Positions 40,349-49,550 are shown, counted from the stretch's first letter. The stretch: 64,000 nucleotides of DNA from Roseomonas fluvialis (GCF_022846615.1 NZ_AP025637.1:3311001-3375000), one strand, 5' to 3'. The notes: a model not told the origin generated them from the letters alone. A program made the numbers and translations.

Positions 40349-40402
40349 CCAGGGGGCCGTTGCCCCCTGGTGGGGGAGCGCGAGGGGGCAAAGCCCTCTC
40401 GC
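40349..40402. repeat. Pair of hairpins upstream of the SDR gene
   Basis: First hairpin: exact 9-bp arms CCAGGGGGC and GCCCCCTGG at 40349-40357 and 40362-40370 with loop CGTT. Second hairpin: 10-bp arms at 40380-40389 and 40393-40402 with one G-T pair and loop AAA. The second ends four bases before the CGGAG ribosome-binding site of the SDR gene. They look like REP/BIME-type palindromes, or a structured 5' leader, in the gap between divergent genes. Confidence 0.75.
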
Positions 40403-40416
40403 AGACGGAGTCGCCC

Positions 40417-41202
40417 ATGCCTCGTGTTGTCCTCATCACCGGCGCCGCCGGCGGCATCGGCCTCGCGATGGTCGATGCCGTGCTCGCCGCCGGCCATGCC
40501 GTAGCGGCGCTCGACCGCGACATCGCGGGCCTGCCCGCGCATGACAGGCTGCACCCGATCCTGGCGGACCTGGCGACCGAGGCCGGCTGCCGCGATGGCG
40601 TGGCGGCCGCCGTGGCGCGCTTCGGGCGCATCGATGCGGTGGTGAACAATGCCGGCATCGGCGTGTCCTCCCTGCGCCCCGATGCCGAGACCCGCCTGCC
40701 GGCCATCGAGGAACTCGACGCCGCGACCTGGGATCGCTTCTTCGCCATCAATGTCCGTGCACCGATGCTGCTGGTGCGCGAGGCGCTGCCGATGATGCGC
40801 GCGGCGGGCTGGGGGCGCGTGGTCAACAACACAACGTCCTTCCGCACCATGCTGCGCGTGCTGCCCTATGGCGCGACGAAGGCCGCGCTCGAGGCCGCCT
40901 CGGCGGTCTGGGCGCAGGAACTGGCCGGCAGCGGCATCACGGTGAACGTGCTGATCCCGGGCGGGCCGACCGACACGCCCTTCATCGGCGCCGAGAGCGG
41001 CTGGGCGCGGGAAGCGATGCTCCGTCCTGCCATCATGGGACCACCGCTCGCCTGGCTGCTGTCGGATGCGGCGGCGGGCGTGACCGGCCAGCGCATCATC
41101 GCCGCGCGCTGGACCGGCGACCCGTCGGCCCCCGGCACGATGCGCGCGATCGGCTGGCCGGAGCTCGGCGCGGACGCCGTCTGGCTGCAAGGCGGGCGCT
41201 GA
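40417..41202 (+). CDS. Short-chain dehydrogenase/reductase
   Basis: A 261-residue Rossmann oxidoreductase. ITGAAGGIGLAMVDAV is the cofactor loop, VVNNAGIGVSS the structural NNAG motif, Ser in NNTTSFRTML and the YGATK segment the catalytic Ser-Tyr-Lys. Asp follows strand 2 (AALDRDIAG), which favours NAD(H). The ATG sits behind CGGAG. It is divergent from the FAD-monooxygenase operon and may act in the same pathway on an alcohol or ketone intermediate. Confidence 0.9.
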   Translation: MPRVVLITGAAGGIGLAMVDAVLAAGHAVAALDRDIAGLPAHDRLHPILADLATEAGCRDGVAAAVARFGRIDAVVNNAGIGVSSLRPDAETRLPAIEELDAATWDRFFAINVRAPMLLVREALPMMRAAGWGRVVNNTTSFRTMLRVLPYGATKAALEAASAVWAQELAGSGITVNVLIPGGPTDTPFIGAESGWAREAMLRPAIMGPPLAWLLSDAAAGVTGQRIIAARWTGDPSAPGTMRAIGWPELGADAVWLQGGR

Positions 41203-41248
41203 AGCCGTTCATTTCCCGGAAATGCCTGTGCGCGAAAATGCTGCGACC

Positions 41249-41638
41249 ATGGCACGCGACCCCCTTTCCACCCTGGCCAAGCTGCGCGCGATCGAGGTCG
41301 AGGCCGCGCGTCGGCGCCTGGCCGAGGCCCGCAGCGCGCTGGCCGCGCAGCAGCACGCCGCCGCCGCCGCCGAGGCCGCACTGCGCGACGAGACGCCGGA
41401 CTGGTCGGGTGCCACGTATGGCGCCTTCCTGGCGCGCGGGCTGGCCGCGCGGCATGCCCATGCCGCCGCGGTGCAGCGCGCCGAGGACGCGTTGGAGGCC
41501 GAGCGCGACGCGCTGGCCGAGGCACGGCGCGCCGAGCAGGTGCTGGAGCAGTTGCGCGAGCGTCGCGCCGCCGCCGCCCATCGCGATGGGCTGCGCCGCA
41601 GCCAGGCGCGGCTCGAGGATGCGCTGACCGGCCGCTGA
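41249..41638 (+). CDS. FliJ-like coiled-coil protein (orphan)
   Basis: A 129-residue protein made almost wholly of Ala/Arg/Glu-rich coiled coil, starting MARDPLSTLAKLRAIEVEAARRRLAEA. The N-terminal MxxxPLxxLxxLR pattern, length and paired helices resemble FliJ/YscO-type export chaperones. No flagellar or type III genes are near, so the identity is tentative. An in-frame ATG 27 bases upstream is an alternative start; neither has a strong ribosome-binding site. It lies between the SDR and a Bug receptor gene. Confidence 0.5.
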   Translation: MARDPLSTLAKLRAIEVEAARRRLAEARSALAAQQHAAAAAEAALRDETPDWSGATYGAFLARGLAARHAHAAAVQRAEDALEAERDALAEARRAEQVLEQLRERRAAAAHRDGLRRSQARLEDALTGR

Positions 41639-41703
41639 CACCCCTGGTTCCGCCCGCGGCGCCACCGGCGTAGGCTGGCGCAAATACCGGGAGGAGACAC
41701 CGC

Positions 41704-42678
41704 ATGACCCGCATCCATCGCCGCGCGCTGCTCGGCGCAGCCACGCTGCTGCCGCTGCCCGCCCTGGCCCAGGGCGACTGGCCGAACCGGCCGGTGCGCA
41801 TCATCGTCCCGTTCCCGCCAGGACAGGCCTCCGACATCATCACGCGGCTGGTGGCGGATGAATTGTCGAAGCGCTGGCCGCAGCGCGTGGTGGTGGAGAA
41901 CCGGGCCGGCGGCGCCGGTGCCCCCGCGCTGGAGGCCGGCGCGCGCGCGCCGGCGGATGGCTACACGCTCACGGCCGGGACCTCGGGCACGCTCGGGGTG
42001 AACCCGTCGGTGCTGCCGCGCGTGCCCTATGATGCCGAACGCGACTTCGCGGCCATCAGCAATGTCGCGATGGTGCCGCTGCTGGTCATCGCGCACCCGT
42101 CCGTGCCGCAGCACACCATGCAGGCGCTGGCGGCGGAGGCACGCGCGCGGCCCGGTGCGCTCGACATGGCATCGGCCGGGCCGGCCACGTCGCAGCACAT
42201 GGCGGCGGAACTGCTGATGCTGCGCGCCAACATCCGCTTCAACATCGTGCATTATCGCGGGTCGGGCCCGGCCATCGCCGACGTGATCGCCGGCAATGTG
42301 AAGCTGATGACGGATTCCGTGGCCTCCGCCCTGCCGCATATCCGCGACGGGCGGGTGCGCGCCATAGCGCTGTGTTCGGCGCGGCGCGTGCCGCAGTTGC
42401 CCGACGTGCCGACCATCGCCGAGACGCTGGTACCGGGCTACCAGGCCGCCGGCTGGTCGGGGCTGGTGGCGCCGACCGGCACGCCGCCCGAGATCATCCG
42501 CCGCATCAATGCCGACGTGGTGGCGGTACTGCGCGAACCCGCCATCACCGAACGCATCCTGTCCATGGGCGCGGTGCCGGACCCGATGTCGCCGGAAGAC
42601 TTCGCCGCCTTCATCCGCAGCGAGATCGCGACCTTCCGGGAAGTCGCGCGGGCGGCGAACGTCCGGCTGGAGGGCTGA
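41704..42678 (+). CDS. Bug-family (TctC-like) periplasmic substrate-binding protein
   Basis: A 324-residue protein whose signal peptide (MTRIHRRALLGAATLLPLPA, cleaved after LAQ) has an Arg pair but not the twin-arginine consensus. The mature part shows NRPVRIIVPFPPGQASDIITRL, VVENRAGGAGAPALEA, MASAGPATSQHMAAELL, NIVHYRGSGPAIADVIAG and VAPTGTPPEIIRRINA. A GGGAGGAGA site precedes the ATG. It converges with ycjF. Ligand unknown, likely a carboxylate from the adjacent catabolic genes. Confidence 0.92.
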   Translation: MTRIHRRALLGAATLLPLPALAQGDWPNRPVRIIVPFPPGQASDIITRLVADELSKRWPQRVVVENRAGGAGAPALEAGARAPADGYTLTAGTSGTLGVNPSVLPRVPYDAERDFAAISNVAMVPLLVIAHPSVPQHTMQALAAEARARPGALDMASAGPATSQHMAAELLMLRANIRFNIVHYRGSGPAIADVIAGNVKLMTDSVASALPHIRDGRVRAIALCSARRVPQLPDVPTIAETLVPGYQAAGWSGLVAPTGTPPEIIRRINADVVAVLREPAITERILSMGAVPDPMSPEDFAAFIRSEIATFREVARAANVRLEG

Positions 42679-42682
42679 GGGG

Positions 42683-43762
42683 TCAGCGCCGCGGCAGGAC
42701 GCGGCAGGCCTCGTCCGCCACGCGCGCCAGCAGGATCATGCGGCGCGCCGCGACGGCGCCGGCCGCGGCCTCGCCCGCGACGTGCTCGGCGAGCCGCGAA
42801 CTGAGCAGCCCTCGCACCGCGGCATCCACCGCGACATCGGTCGCGGCAACCGTCGCGGCATCGAGTGCGACGCGCCGCAGCAGCGCGACGGTGCCGGCGA
42901 CGCCCGGCCGCAGCCCATGCAGCGCCGCCACCTGCCGCACCAGGCGCAGGCCGCGCCAGGCGAAGATCAGCGCATCCGCCGCCGGCGAGGGGCTGACCGC
43001 GGTCACCGCGAAGGCCTGCATCGCCGCCGCACGACCAAGCGCCGCGGCATCCTGCGCGATGGGGGCGAGGATCTTCGCCTCGACCAGCGCGGCCATGGCC
43101 TCGGGCGGTAGCCCCGCGAGGTCACCGGCGCGCGCGCGCCCGGGCGGCAGGCGCGCCTGCCAGGCCACCAGTTCCGCGTGCAGCACCGTCGCGTCGCGCC
43201 GCGCCGCGGCGGCGCGGGCGCGGTCCACCGTGCGCAGCCCGAGATAGCCGCGCAATTCGCGCCCGATGGCGGTGAAGACCAACCCGAAGCCGCCCGCCGC
43301 GACCACCAGCGTGACCCAGCCGAGCCAGGCGGCACGGTCGAATTGCGCGGCGACGAAATTGCCGGCCTGGAGCAGCGAGAAGCCCAGCACCAGCAGCGCC
43401 ACGCCGGCGCCGACCAGCGCGGCGGAGGACCAGCCGCGCGCACCAGCCAGGGCCGCGGGCGCGACCGCGCGGTCCCAGCCGAAGTCGAGCCGCGCGGCGG
43501 GCTGCGCGCTGTCGTCGGGAATGATTCGCGGCCTTGCCAGCGGATCGGGGCGCGTATCGGCGGGGGTGACGCGCGGGGCCTCGGCGGCCGCGGCACCGGC
43601 CGCCGCTTCCGTGATCACGCGCGGACGGGGGCGGTCGGCGCGCGGGGGTTCCACCGCCGGTGCCGCGGCGGTGCCGGGCGGCGTGTCCGGACCGGACGGG
43701 CCATGCTGCAGGCCTGCGCCGGCGCCTGCATCGCGCGGCCCCGGTTTGTCGCGGCCGCTCAC
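42683..43762 (-). CDS. ycjF: YcjF-like membrane protein (DUF697/TIGR01620)
   Basis: A 359-residue inner-membrane protein. A Pro/Ala-rich N-terminal tail of about 95 residues precedes two membrane helices (AALVGAGVALLVLGFSLLQA and LGWVTLVVAAGGFGLVFTAI). The DUF697-like C-terminal helical domain (ALIFAWRGLRLVRQVAALHGLRPG) follows. It starts at GTG, overlapping the ycjX stop (GTGA), so both are made together. The ycjXF pair is conserved in proteobacteria and linked to envelope stress in Enterobacteria; the exact role is unresolved. Confidence 0.85.
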   Translation of the reverse strand: MSGRDKPGPRDAGAGAGLQHGPSGPDTPPGTAAAPAVEPPRADRPRPRVITEAAAGAAAAEAPRVTPADTRPDPLARPRIIPDDSAQPAARLDFGWDRAVAPAALAGARGWSSAALVGAGVALLVLGFSLLQAGNFVAAQFDRAAWLGWVTLVVAAGGFGLVFTAIGRELRGYLGLRTVDRARAAAARRDATVLHAELVAWQARLPPGRARAGDLAGLPPEAMAALVEAKILAPIAQDAAALGRAAAMQAFAVTAVSPSPAADALIFAWRGLRLVRQVAALHGLRPGVAGTVALLRRVALDAATVAATDVAVDAAVRGLLSSRLAEHVAGEAAAGAVAARRMILLARVADEACRVLPRR

Positions 43763-45147
43763 AGCGCATCCCCCACCAGCCAGGCGAGCAGCCCGTCGAG
43801 CCCCAGATGCGGCACGCCGGACAGGCCCGCGGGATCCAGCCGCGGCGGGCGGAATTCCGGCATGGTGAACAGGCCGGCATCCCAGAAAGCGGGTTCGGGC
43901 GGTTTCATCGGCACCTCGCCCGGATAGATGGTGGCGCCGACCCCGTCCTGCAAAAGGACCCCGCGCACCGCGGCAACGGAATGGCCCTCGAGCCGCGCCA
44001 CCGCATCCTCGGTGCAGCGGATGGCGGCAAGGGCGTGGAAGGAGACATCCGCGCCGGATTGCTCCGTGCGGCCGCGCGCGCCGAGCGTGATGTGTTCCAC
44101 CAGCGCGGCGAGTGCGTCCCGCGCGCGCGTGGGCACGTGGTCGGCCTTGGTGGCGGCGAAGGCGACGCGGGTCGGTGCGGCGCCCAGCAGCCGTTCCAGC
44201 CAATTGGCGCCGGACACGATGGAGGCGACGGCGGAGAGCGCATCGCCCGTGTCGTGGAAGGCTTCCTCGCCGGCATGCAGCGCGCCGAGCACATCCACCA
44301 GCACCACTTGGCGGTGGAAGCGCGAGAAATAGGGGTCGAGGAAATATGCGCGCTGGTCCGCGAGATAGGCGTCGAAGCGGCGGGCACAGAGTTGCGCGAG
44401 GCCACCGCGCGCGGTGGCGGGCAGCGGGAAGAACCACAGCAGCGGTGCCTCCCCGCGCGGGCCGGGGTTCAGGAAGCGGCCGGGCTGCAGCAGGCGCAGC
44501 CCGTGCACGTCCCGGCAGGTGCGCAGCATGTCGCGATACAGCGTGTAGCCGCGCTTCGCGAGCGCGTCCTCGGCCGCCGCGTCGTCGGGCAGGCCATCAA
44601 GGAAGGCGAGGAACTCGGCCGCCGGCTCAGCGCGTACGCCACGCTTGAGGCGCGCGAGCGTCTCCTCGGACCACGCCGCATAGTCCTGGCGCAGCATCGG
44701 CAGGTCGAGCAGCCATTCGCCGGGATAGTCGATCAGGTCGAGCGTCACGCGCCGTTCCGGCAGGATGCCGCCGAGCGAGGTGCGGCGCTCCACGTCGATG
44801 GCGATCTGCAGGGTCGAGAAATCCTCGGTCCGCTCGGGCCAGCGCGGCGGGTCGGCGGCGAGCGCGCCGAGATGGCCCTCGGGGTCGAAGCGCGGAATGG
44901 TCTCGGTGCCCGCGGGCACGATGAAGACGCGGCGGATGCGCCCGCCCGCGGCATCGGACAACGCAGGCAAGGTGCGCGCGCCACGCCCGGCCGCGAGCAG
45001 GTTCGCGATCAGCGAGGTGAGGAAGACCGTCTTGCCCGCGCGCGACAGGCCGGTGACGGCGAGGCGGATGCGCTCGCGCCCGACCAGCGCGCGGGCGGCA
45101 TCCTCGGTGGTGTCGAGGATGCCACGGATCAGCGAGAGCGGGTCCAT
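43759..45147 (-). CDS. ycjX: YcjX-family P-loop NTPase
   Basis: A 462-residue cytoplasmic GTPase-like protein. Walker A is GLSRAGKT (residues 33-40), LDLIDYPGEWLLDLPML the DxxG-type segment, and AATKADHVP resembles the T/NKxD base-specificity motif. The rest (YFLDPYFSRFHRQVVLVDVLGALHAG) matches the YcjX/DUF463 family. It lies 12 bases downstream of gloA at the end of the lpx cluster and is coupled to ycjF. Confidence 0.9.
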   Translation of the reverse strand: MDPLSLIRGILDTTEDAARALVGRERIRLAVTGLSRAGKTVFLTSLIANLLAAGRGARTLPALSDAAGGRIRRVFIVPAGTETIPRFDPEGHLGALAADPPRWPERTEDFSTLQIAIDVERRTSLGGILPERRVTLDLIDYPGEWLLDLPMLRQDYAAWSEETLARLKRGVRAEPAAEFLAFLDGLPDDAAAEDALAKRGYTLYRDMLRTCRDVHGLRLLQPGRFLNPGPRGEAPLLWFFPLPATARGGLAQLCARRFDAYLADQRAYFLDPYFSRFHRQVVLVDVLGALHAGEEAFHDTGDALSAVASIVSGANWLERLLGAAPTRVAFAATKADHVPTRARDALAALVEHITLGARGRTEQSGADVSFHALAAIRCTEDAVARLEGHSVAAVRGVLLQDGVGATIYPGEVPMKPPEPAFWDAGLFTMPEFRPPRLDPAGLSGVPHLGLDGLLAWLVGDAL

Positions 45148-45159
45148 CCCCGCCTGCCG

Positions 45160-45555
45160 CTACCGCTGGATCAGCTCGATCTTGTAGCCGTCGGGGTCTT
45201 CCACGAAGGCGATGATGGTGGTGCCGAACTTCACCGGCCCGGCTTCGCGCGTGACCTTGCCGCCGCCGTTGCGCACGGCCTCGCAGGCCGCGGCCACGTC
45301 CGGCACGCCGACCGCCAGGTGGCCGAAGGCGGTGCCCTGTTCGTACTTGTCCACGCCGTAGTTGTAGGTGAGCTCGATTTCGCCCTGGCCTTCCGCGTTG
45401 CCGGTGCCGTAGCCCAGGAAGGCCAGCGTGTACTTGCCGTCCGGCACGTCGCGGCGGCGCAGCTCCTTCATGCCGAGCAGGTTCGTGTAGAAGGCGATGG
45501 AGCGGTCGAGGTCGCCCACCCGGATCATGGTGTGCAGGAAGCGGCCGGTGGTCAT
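45160..45555 (-). CDS. gloA: Lactoylglutathione lyase (glyoxalase I)
   Basis: Isomerises the methylglyoxal-glutathione hemithioacetal to lactoylglutathione. The 131-residue vicinal-oxygen-chelate protein has [23 protein letters not shown] with the first metal His, [15 protein letters not shown] with a Glu ligand, [10 protein letters not shown] with the second His, and [15 protein letters not shown] with the last Glu. The ATG overlaps the lpxI stop (ATGA), so it is translationally tied to lipid A genes. Confidence 0.95.
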   Translation of the reverse strand: MTTGRFLHTMIRVGDLDRSIAFYTNLLGMKELRRRDVPDGKYTLAFLGYGTGNAEGQGEIELTYNYGVDKYEQGTAFGHLAVGVPDVAAACEAVRNGGGKVTREAGPVKFGTTIIAFVEDPDGYKIELIQR

Positions 45556-46406
45556 GGGGTGGTTCCTTCCGAATACTCCGCGGGGTCGAAGGCGAGCACG
45601 AAGATGCCCGCCGCCGTCGCCCGCGCGATGGTTGCGTCGCGCTCCAGAAGGATGGTGCCGCCAGCCTCGAAGGCCAAGCCGCGCAGGCCGGCGGTGGCGG
45701 CATTCTCGACCGTGCGCGGGCCGATGGTGGGCAAATCCGCCAGGCGCGACTGGCCTGGCTTCAATGCCTTGACCAGAACGCCGCCGGGGCCTTCGCGTTG
45801 CAGCATGGCCGCGCGGGCCAGCATGGCGTCGGTGCCCTCGATGGCCTCCACCGCCAGGACCAGCCCCTGCTGCACCACGCAGCCTTGGCCCACGTCGACG
45901 GCACCGAGCGCGCGGCAGACGGCGATTCCGCGCTGGATGTCGGCGCGGGCGAGGTCATCCGGCGCCGCGCCGGCCAGAAGCGCGGCCGGGGGCAGCAGCC
46001 CGCCCAGCACCTGCTGCGCGCCCAGCACCTCGAACCCGTCCTCGGCCAGCACCTTCATCACGGCGCGCAGGATGGAATCATCGCCGGTGAAGGCGGCGCG
46101 CCCGATCCGCGCCAGCAGCTTCACCCCCGCCGCATCCGGGCGCAGCGACAGCACCGAAGGGCGCGACACGGTGCCCGCCAGCACCACCTGGCGCACGCCG
46201 TGACCCTTCAGCCAGGCCAGCATGGTCGCCGCCAGCCCCCAGCGGAAGGCCTGCGCCGTGAAACGCGGATAGGCGCGCGTATCGCCATGGCCTTCGAGCA
46301 CGGCGACGATCACGGGACGGCCGGAGGCGGCGACGGCCTCGGCCACGCGCACCGGCAGCAGGCCGCCGCCGGCGATGATACCGAGCGGTCCGGGGTCGGG
46401 GCTCAC
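45552..46406 (-). CDS. lpxI: UDP-2,3-diacylglucosamine pyrophosphatase LpxI
   Basis: LpxI cleaves UDP-2,3-diacylglucosamine to lipid X, replacing LpxH in alphaproteobacteria. The 284-residue protein begins [17 protein letters not shown], with [36 protein letters not shown] and [21 protein letters not shown] typical of the family (formerly DUF1009). The start is GTG overlapping the lpxA stop (GTGA). It is followed by gloA rather than lpxB. Confidence 0.93.
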   Translation of the reverse strand: MSPDPGPLGIIAGGGLLPVRVAEAVAASGRPVIVAVLEGHGDTRAYPRFTAQAFRWGLAATMLAWLKGHGVRQVVLAGTVSRPSVLSLRPDAAGVKLLARIGRAAFTGDDSILRAVMKVLAEDGFEVLGAQQVLGGLLPPAALLAGAAPDDLARADIQRGIAVCRALGAVDVGQGCVVQQGLVLAVEAIEGTDAMLARAAMLQREGPGGVLVKALKPGQSRLADLPTIGPRTVENAATAGLRGLAFEAGGTILLERDATIARATAAGIFVLAFDPAEYSEGTTP

Positions 46407-47245
46407 GACCCCTCCCCGGGCTCCTCGTCGGTGCCGCCGAGTTCCGGCGCAGCCATGCGGCCCGGGCGCACGAGCTGGCGCCGGCGCGACGGGTCGCGCA
46501 CGAAGGCCAGCAGTTCCTGCACCAGCGGTTCGGTGCCGAAGCGCGCCTCGACCTCGGGCAGCTTGCCGGCGAATTCGCCGGCATCCTTGAACAGCACCGT
46601 GTGCACGGCGCGCAGCGTGCGCAGCTGGTCGCGCGTCGCGCCCCGGCGCAGCAGCCCGATCCGGTTGAAGCCGACCAGGCGCGCGGGCAGGCCGAACACG
46701 TAGCCGAAGGGCGGGATGTCGTTGGTCACGCCGGCCATGCCGCTGACCATCGCGAGGCGCCCGACGCGCACGGTCTGATGCACCGCCGCGCCGCCGCCGA
46801 TGAAAGCGCCGGGGCCGACCTCGACATGGCCGCCGAGCATGACGTTGTTGGCGAGGATCACGCCATCGCCCAGCACGCAGTCATGCGCGACATGGGAGGC
46901 CGCCATCAGCATGCAGTTGGCGCCGACCGTGGTGACGCCCGCCCCGCCCACGCTGGCGCGGTGCACCGTGACGCCTTCGCGCACCAGCGTGCCGGCGCCG
47001 ATCTCGCAGCGCGTCGGTTCGTTCCGGTACTTGAGGTCCTGCGGCGCCATGCCGATCGAGGCGAAGGGGAAGACGCGCACGCCGTGCGCAAGGCGCGTGT
47101 GGCCGTCGATCACGGCATGGGCGATCAGTTCGACATCGTCGTCCAGGACCACGTCGGGGCCGACCACGCAGCCGGGCCCGATCACGCAGCCCTGGCCGAT
47201 GACGGCGCCCGGGGCCACCGCCGCGGTCGGATGGATCTGCGCCAT
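46403..47245 (-). CDS. lpxA: UDP-N-acetylglucosamine acyltransferase
   Basis: First enzyme of lipid A synthesis, adding a 3-hydroxyacyl chain to UDP-GlcNAc. The 280-residue protein starts IHPTAAVAPGAVIGQGCVIG with left-handed beta-helix hexapeptide repeats. The catalytic His lies in MAASHVAHDCVLGDG. YVFGLPARLVGFNRIGLLRRG precedes the helical C-terminal domain. It follows fabZ after 3 bases and is coupled to lpxI. Confidence 0.96.
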   Translation of the reverse strand: MAQIHPTAAVAPGAVIGQGCVIGPGCVVGPDVVLDDDVELIAHAVIDGHTRLAHGVRVFPFASIGMAPQDLKYRNEPTRCEIGAGTLVREGVTVHRASVGGAGVTTVGANCMLMAASHVAHDCVLGDGVILANNVMLGGHVEVGPGAFIGGGAAVHQTVRVGRLAMVSGMAGVTNDIPPFGYVFGLPARLVGFNRIGLLRRGATRDQLRTLRAVHTVLFKDAGEFAGKLPEVEARFGTEPLVQELLAFVRDPSRRRQLVRPGRMAAPELGGTDEEPGEGS

Positions 47246-47248
47246 GTC

Positions 47249-47725
47249 TCAGCGGTCCAGGATCATGGCGGCGTAGGTGGCTTCCGCCACGACCTTGCCG
47301 TCCACCTTGGCCTCGGCTGTGAACTTCCAGATGTTGCCGCGCTGGCGCTGCTTGACGACATGCACGCGCATCTGGTCGCCCGGCACCACAGGCTTGCGGA
47401 ACTTCGCGCTGTCCACGGTCATGAAGTACACGAGCTTGCCGGCCCAGTCCGGGCCCAGGGTTTCGACCACCAGCACGGCCGCGGTCTGCGCCATGCATTC
47501 GATGATCAGCACGCCGGGCATCACCGGCATGGTGGGGAAGTGGCCCTGGAAGAAGTTCTCGTTGATCGTGACGTTCTTGATGCCGATGCAGGAGACGTTC
47601 TTCACCAGCTCGACCACCCGATCCACCAGCAGGAATGGGTAGCGGTGCGGGATCGCGTGCATGATCTGCGCGATGTCGTAGGTGCCGACCTCGGTGGCCG
47701 CGCTGGTGGTGTCGTCGGTCGTCAT
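47249..47725 (-). CDS. fabZ: 3-hydroxyacyl-ACP dehydratase FabZ
   Basis: Dehydrates 3-hydroxyacyl-ACP in fatty acid elongation and competes with LpxA and LpxD for the same acyl pool. The 158-residue hot-dog protein has the catalytic His in [19 protein letters not shown], preceded by [13 protein letters not shown], and [14 protein letters not shown]. The ATG overlaps the lpxD stop by 4 bases. Confidence 0.96.
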   Translation of the reverse strand: MTTDDTTSAATEVGTYDIAQIMHAIPHRYPFLLVDRVVELVKNVSCIGIKNVTINENFFQGHFPTMPVMPGVLIIECMAQTAAVLVVETLGPDWAGKLVYFMTVDSAKFRKPVVPGDQMRVHVVKQRQRGNIWKFTAEAKVDGKVVAEATYAAMILDR

Positions 47726-48765
47726 GCCGTCCCGCCCGTCTTGTCGCTTCCTTTGGGCGCCACCTGGCGCCGCAGCCATGCGAAGGCCTTGAGTGTCTCG
47801 CGCGCTGGCCAGGCGGGGCTGCCCACCACGTCGATGCCCGCGGGCACGTGGTTCATCACCCCGGCCTGCGCGCCGACGCGCGCACCGTCGCCCAGCGTAA
47901 TGTGGCCGGTGATGCCCGCCTGAGCGGCGACCACCACGTAGTTGCCCAGTTCCGACGATCCCGCGATGCCCACCTGCGCCACGATCACGCAGCCGCGCCC
48001 GGTCTTCACGTTGTGGCCGACCTGCACCAGGTTGTCGAGGCGCGTGCCCGGCCCCAGCACGGTGTCCCCGCCGGCGCCGCGATCGACGCAGGCATTGGCG
48101 CCGATCTCGACGCCATCGCCCAGGATGACGCGCCCGACCTGTGGAACGGTGACGTGGTCGCCCTGCTTCGTGGTGACGAAGCCGAAGCCCTCGTTGCCGA
48201 CGCGCGCGCCTTCGTGCAGCACCACCCTGGCGCCGGCGAGGCAATGCAGCAGGGAGGCATGGGCGCGCAGGATGGACCCGGCGCCCAGCACGCAGCCAGG
48301 CCCGACCACGGCATGGGCGTGCAGAATGCAGCCCGGGCCGATCTCGGCCCCGGCACCGACCACGACGAAGGGGCCGATCTCGCAGCCCTCGCCGATCGTG
48401 GCGTCGGGCGCGATGGCGGCGGTGGGATGGATGCCGGCCACCGCAGCGGGGCGCGGATGGAACAGCGCGGCGGCGCGGGCGAAGGCGAGTTGCGGCGCAT
48501 CGGCCACCAGCGCGGCGCAACCCTCGGGCACGGCGTCCCGTGCGTCGGCACCCACCAGCACGGCGCCGGCGCGGGAGTCGCGCAGCGCGGCCAGGTGACG
48601 CCGCCCTTCGCAGAAGGCCAGGTCCTGCGGCCCGGCCAGGTGCAGCGGCGCGACGCCGGTCAGCACGCGGCCGTCATCCGCGCCGACCTGCGCGCCCGCG
48701 GCCTCGGCGATGGCGCCAAGGCCATGGGGGCCGCGCGCGGGGAAGAAGCGCGGGTCGGCCCCCAT
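47722..48765 (-). CDS. lpxD: UDP-3-O-acylglucosamine N-acyltransferase
   Basis: Third acylation-stage enzyme of lipid A synthesis. The 347-residue protein has the N-terminal uridine-binding domain, then hexapeptide repeats ([20 protein letters not shown]). [21 protein letters not shown] holds the catalytic His, and [21 protein letters not shown] follows near the end. It overlaps fabZ and starts 2 bases after the skp stop codon. Confidence 0.96.
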   Translation of the reverse strand: MGADPRFFPARGPHGLGAIAEAAGAQVGADDGRVLTGVAPLHLAGPQDLAFCEGRRHLAALRDSRAGAVLVGADARDAVPEGCAALVADAPQLAFARAAALFHPRPAAVAGIHPTAAIAPDATIGEGCEIGPFVVVGAGAEIGPGCILHAHAVVGPGCVLGAGSILRAHASLLHCLAGARVVLHEGARVGNEGFGFVTTKQGDHVTVPQVGRVILGDGVEIGANACVDRGAGGDTVLGPGTRLDNLVQVGHNVKTGRGCVIVAQVGIAGSSELGNYVVVAAQAGITGHITLGDGARVGAQAGVMNHVPAGIDVVGSPAWPARETLKAFAWLRRQVAPKGSDKTGGTA

Positions 48766-48767
48766 GC

Positions 48768-49532
48768 TCAGTTCCGCCGCGGCGGCTGGGCCGGCGGCGT
48801 GCCGCCGGGACGCGCCGGGGCGGCCGCCGGGCGGGGCGCCTCGCCGGGCTCGGGCGGCAGCGTCACGCTCGGGATCATGCGGTTGAGCTGGGCCGCGACT
48901 TCCTCGGTCAGGTCGAAGGGCGGGTCGTTGAAGATGACCAGCGGGCGCGGCAGCACGATGTTGACGTTGCGGCTGCTGGCAACCTGGCGGATCACCACGC
49001 CCAGCGCCTGCTCGATTTCGCGCAGTGCGGTCTGGGCCAGCTGTTCGATCGCGGCGGCGCGGTCGCGCAGCGTGCGCTGGCTGTCGGTGATGCGGTCCTG
49101 CAGGTCGCGTTCGCGGTTGCGCAGCTGCTCGGGCGAGAGGCTGCCGCGCTCGGCGGCCAGGCGCTGCTGTTCATCGCGCCAGCGCTGCTGTTCGCGCTGC
49201 AGGTCCTCGTTCAGCCGGGCGCGGCGCGTCTCGATCGCCTCGCGCACCTGGGTGAAGGCGGAGGAGACACGCTGGATCTCGGGCACGTCCACGATGCCGA
49301 TGACCGGCGCGGGCGGCGGCTGCCCGGGGGCCAGCGGCGGAGGCGTCGGCGCCGGGCGCTGGGGCGGCTGGGCCGGGCGCTGGGGCTGCTGCGCCTGCTG
49401 TGGCGGGCGCTGGCCCTGCGCAGGCTGCCCCTGCTGGGGCTGGCCGGGTACGAACCACTGCTGCTGGTTCTGCGCGGCGGCGGGAAGAGCGACCGCGGCG
49501 CCGAGCAGCGCCACAGGGAGGAATCGGAACAT
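48768..49532 (-). CDS. skp: OmpH/Skp-type periplasmic chaperone with Pro/Gln-rich extension
   Basis: A 254-residue periplasmic chaperone for outer-membrane proteins. After the signal peptide (MFRFLPVALLGAAVALPAAA) comes an unusual stretch of about 60 residues of Gln and Pro (PQQGQPAQGQRPPQQAQQ and similar). The Skp core starts at VIGIVDVPEIQRVSSAF, with long coiled-coil arms rich in Arg/Gln/Glu, and the tail is Pro/Ala-rich. It sits between bamA and lpxD, its usual place. The linker may be a spacer for contact with peptidoglycan or BamA; that is inference. Confidence 0.9.
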   Translation of the reverse strand: MFRFLPVALLGAAVALPAAAQNQQQWFVPGQPQQGQPAQGQRPPQQAQQPQRPAQPPQRPAPTPPPLAPGQPPPAPVIGIVDVPEIQRVSSAFTQVREAIETRRARLNEDLQREQQRWRDEQQRLAAERGSLSPEQLRNRERDLQDRITDSQRTLRDRAAAIEQLAQTALREIEQALGVVIRQVASSRNVNIVLPRPLVIFNDPPFDLTEEVAAQLNRMIPSVTLPPEPGEAPRPAAAPARPGGTPPAQPPRRN

Positions 49533-49550
49533 GTCGGTCGAAACCTTGCT

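Noticed and set aside
43660-46203. 847-codon rightward frame opposite ycjF-ycjX-gloA-lpxI
   Set aside because: Antisense image of four recognised genes with no domain of its own.
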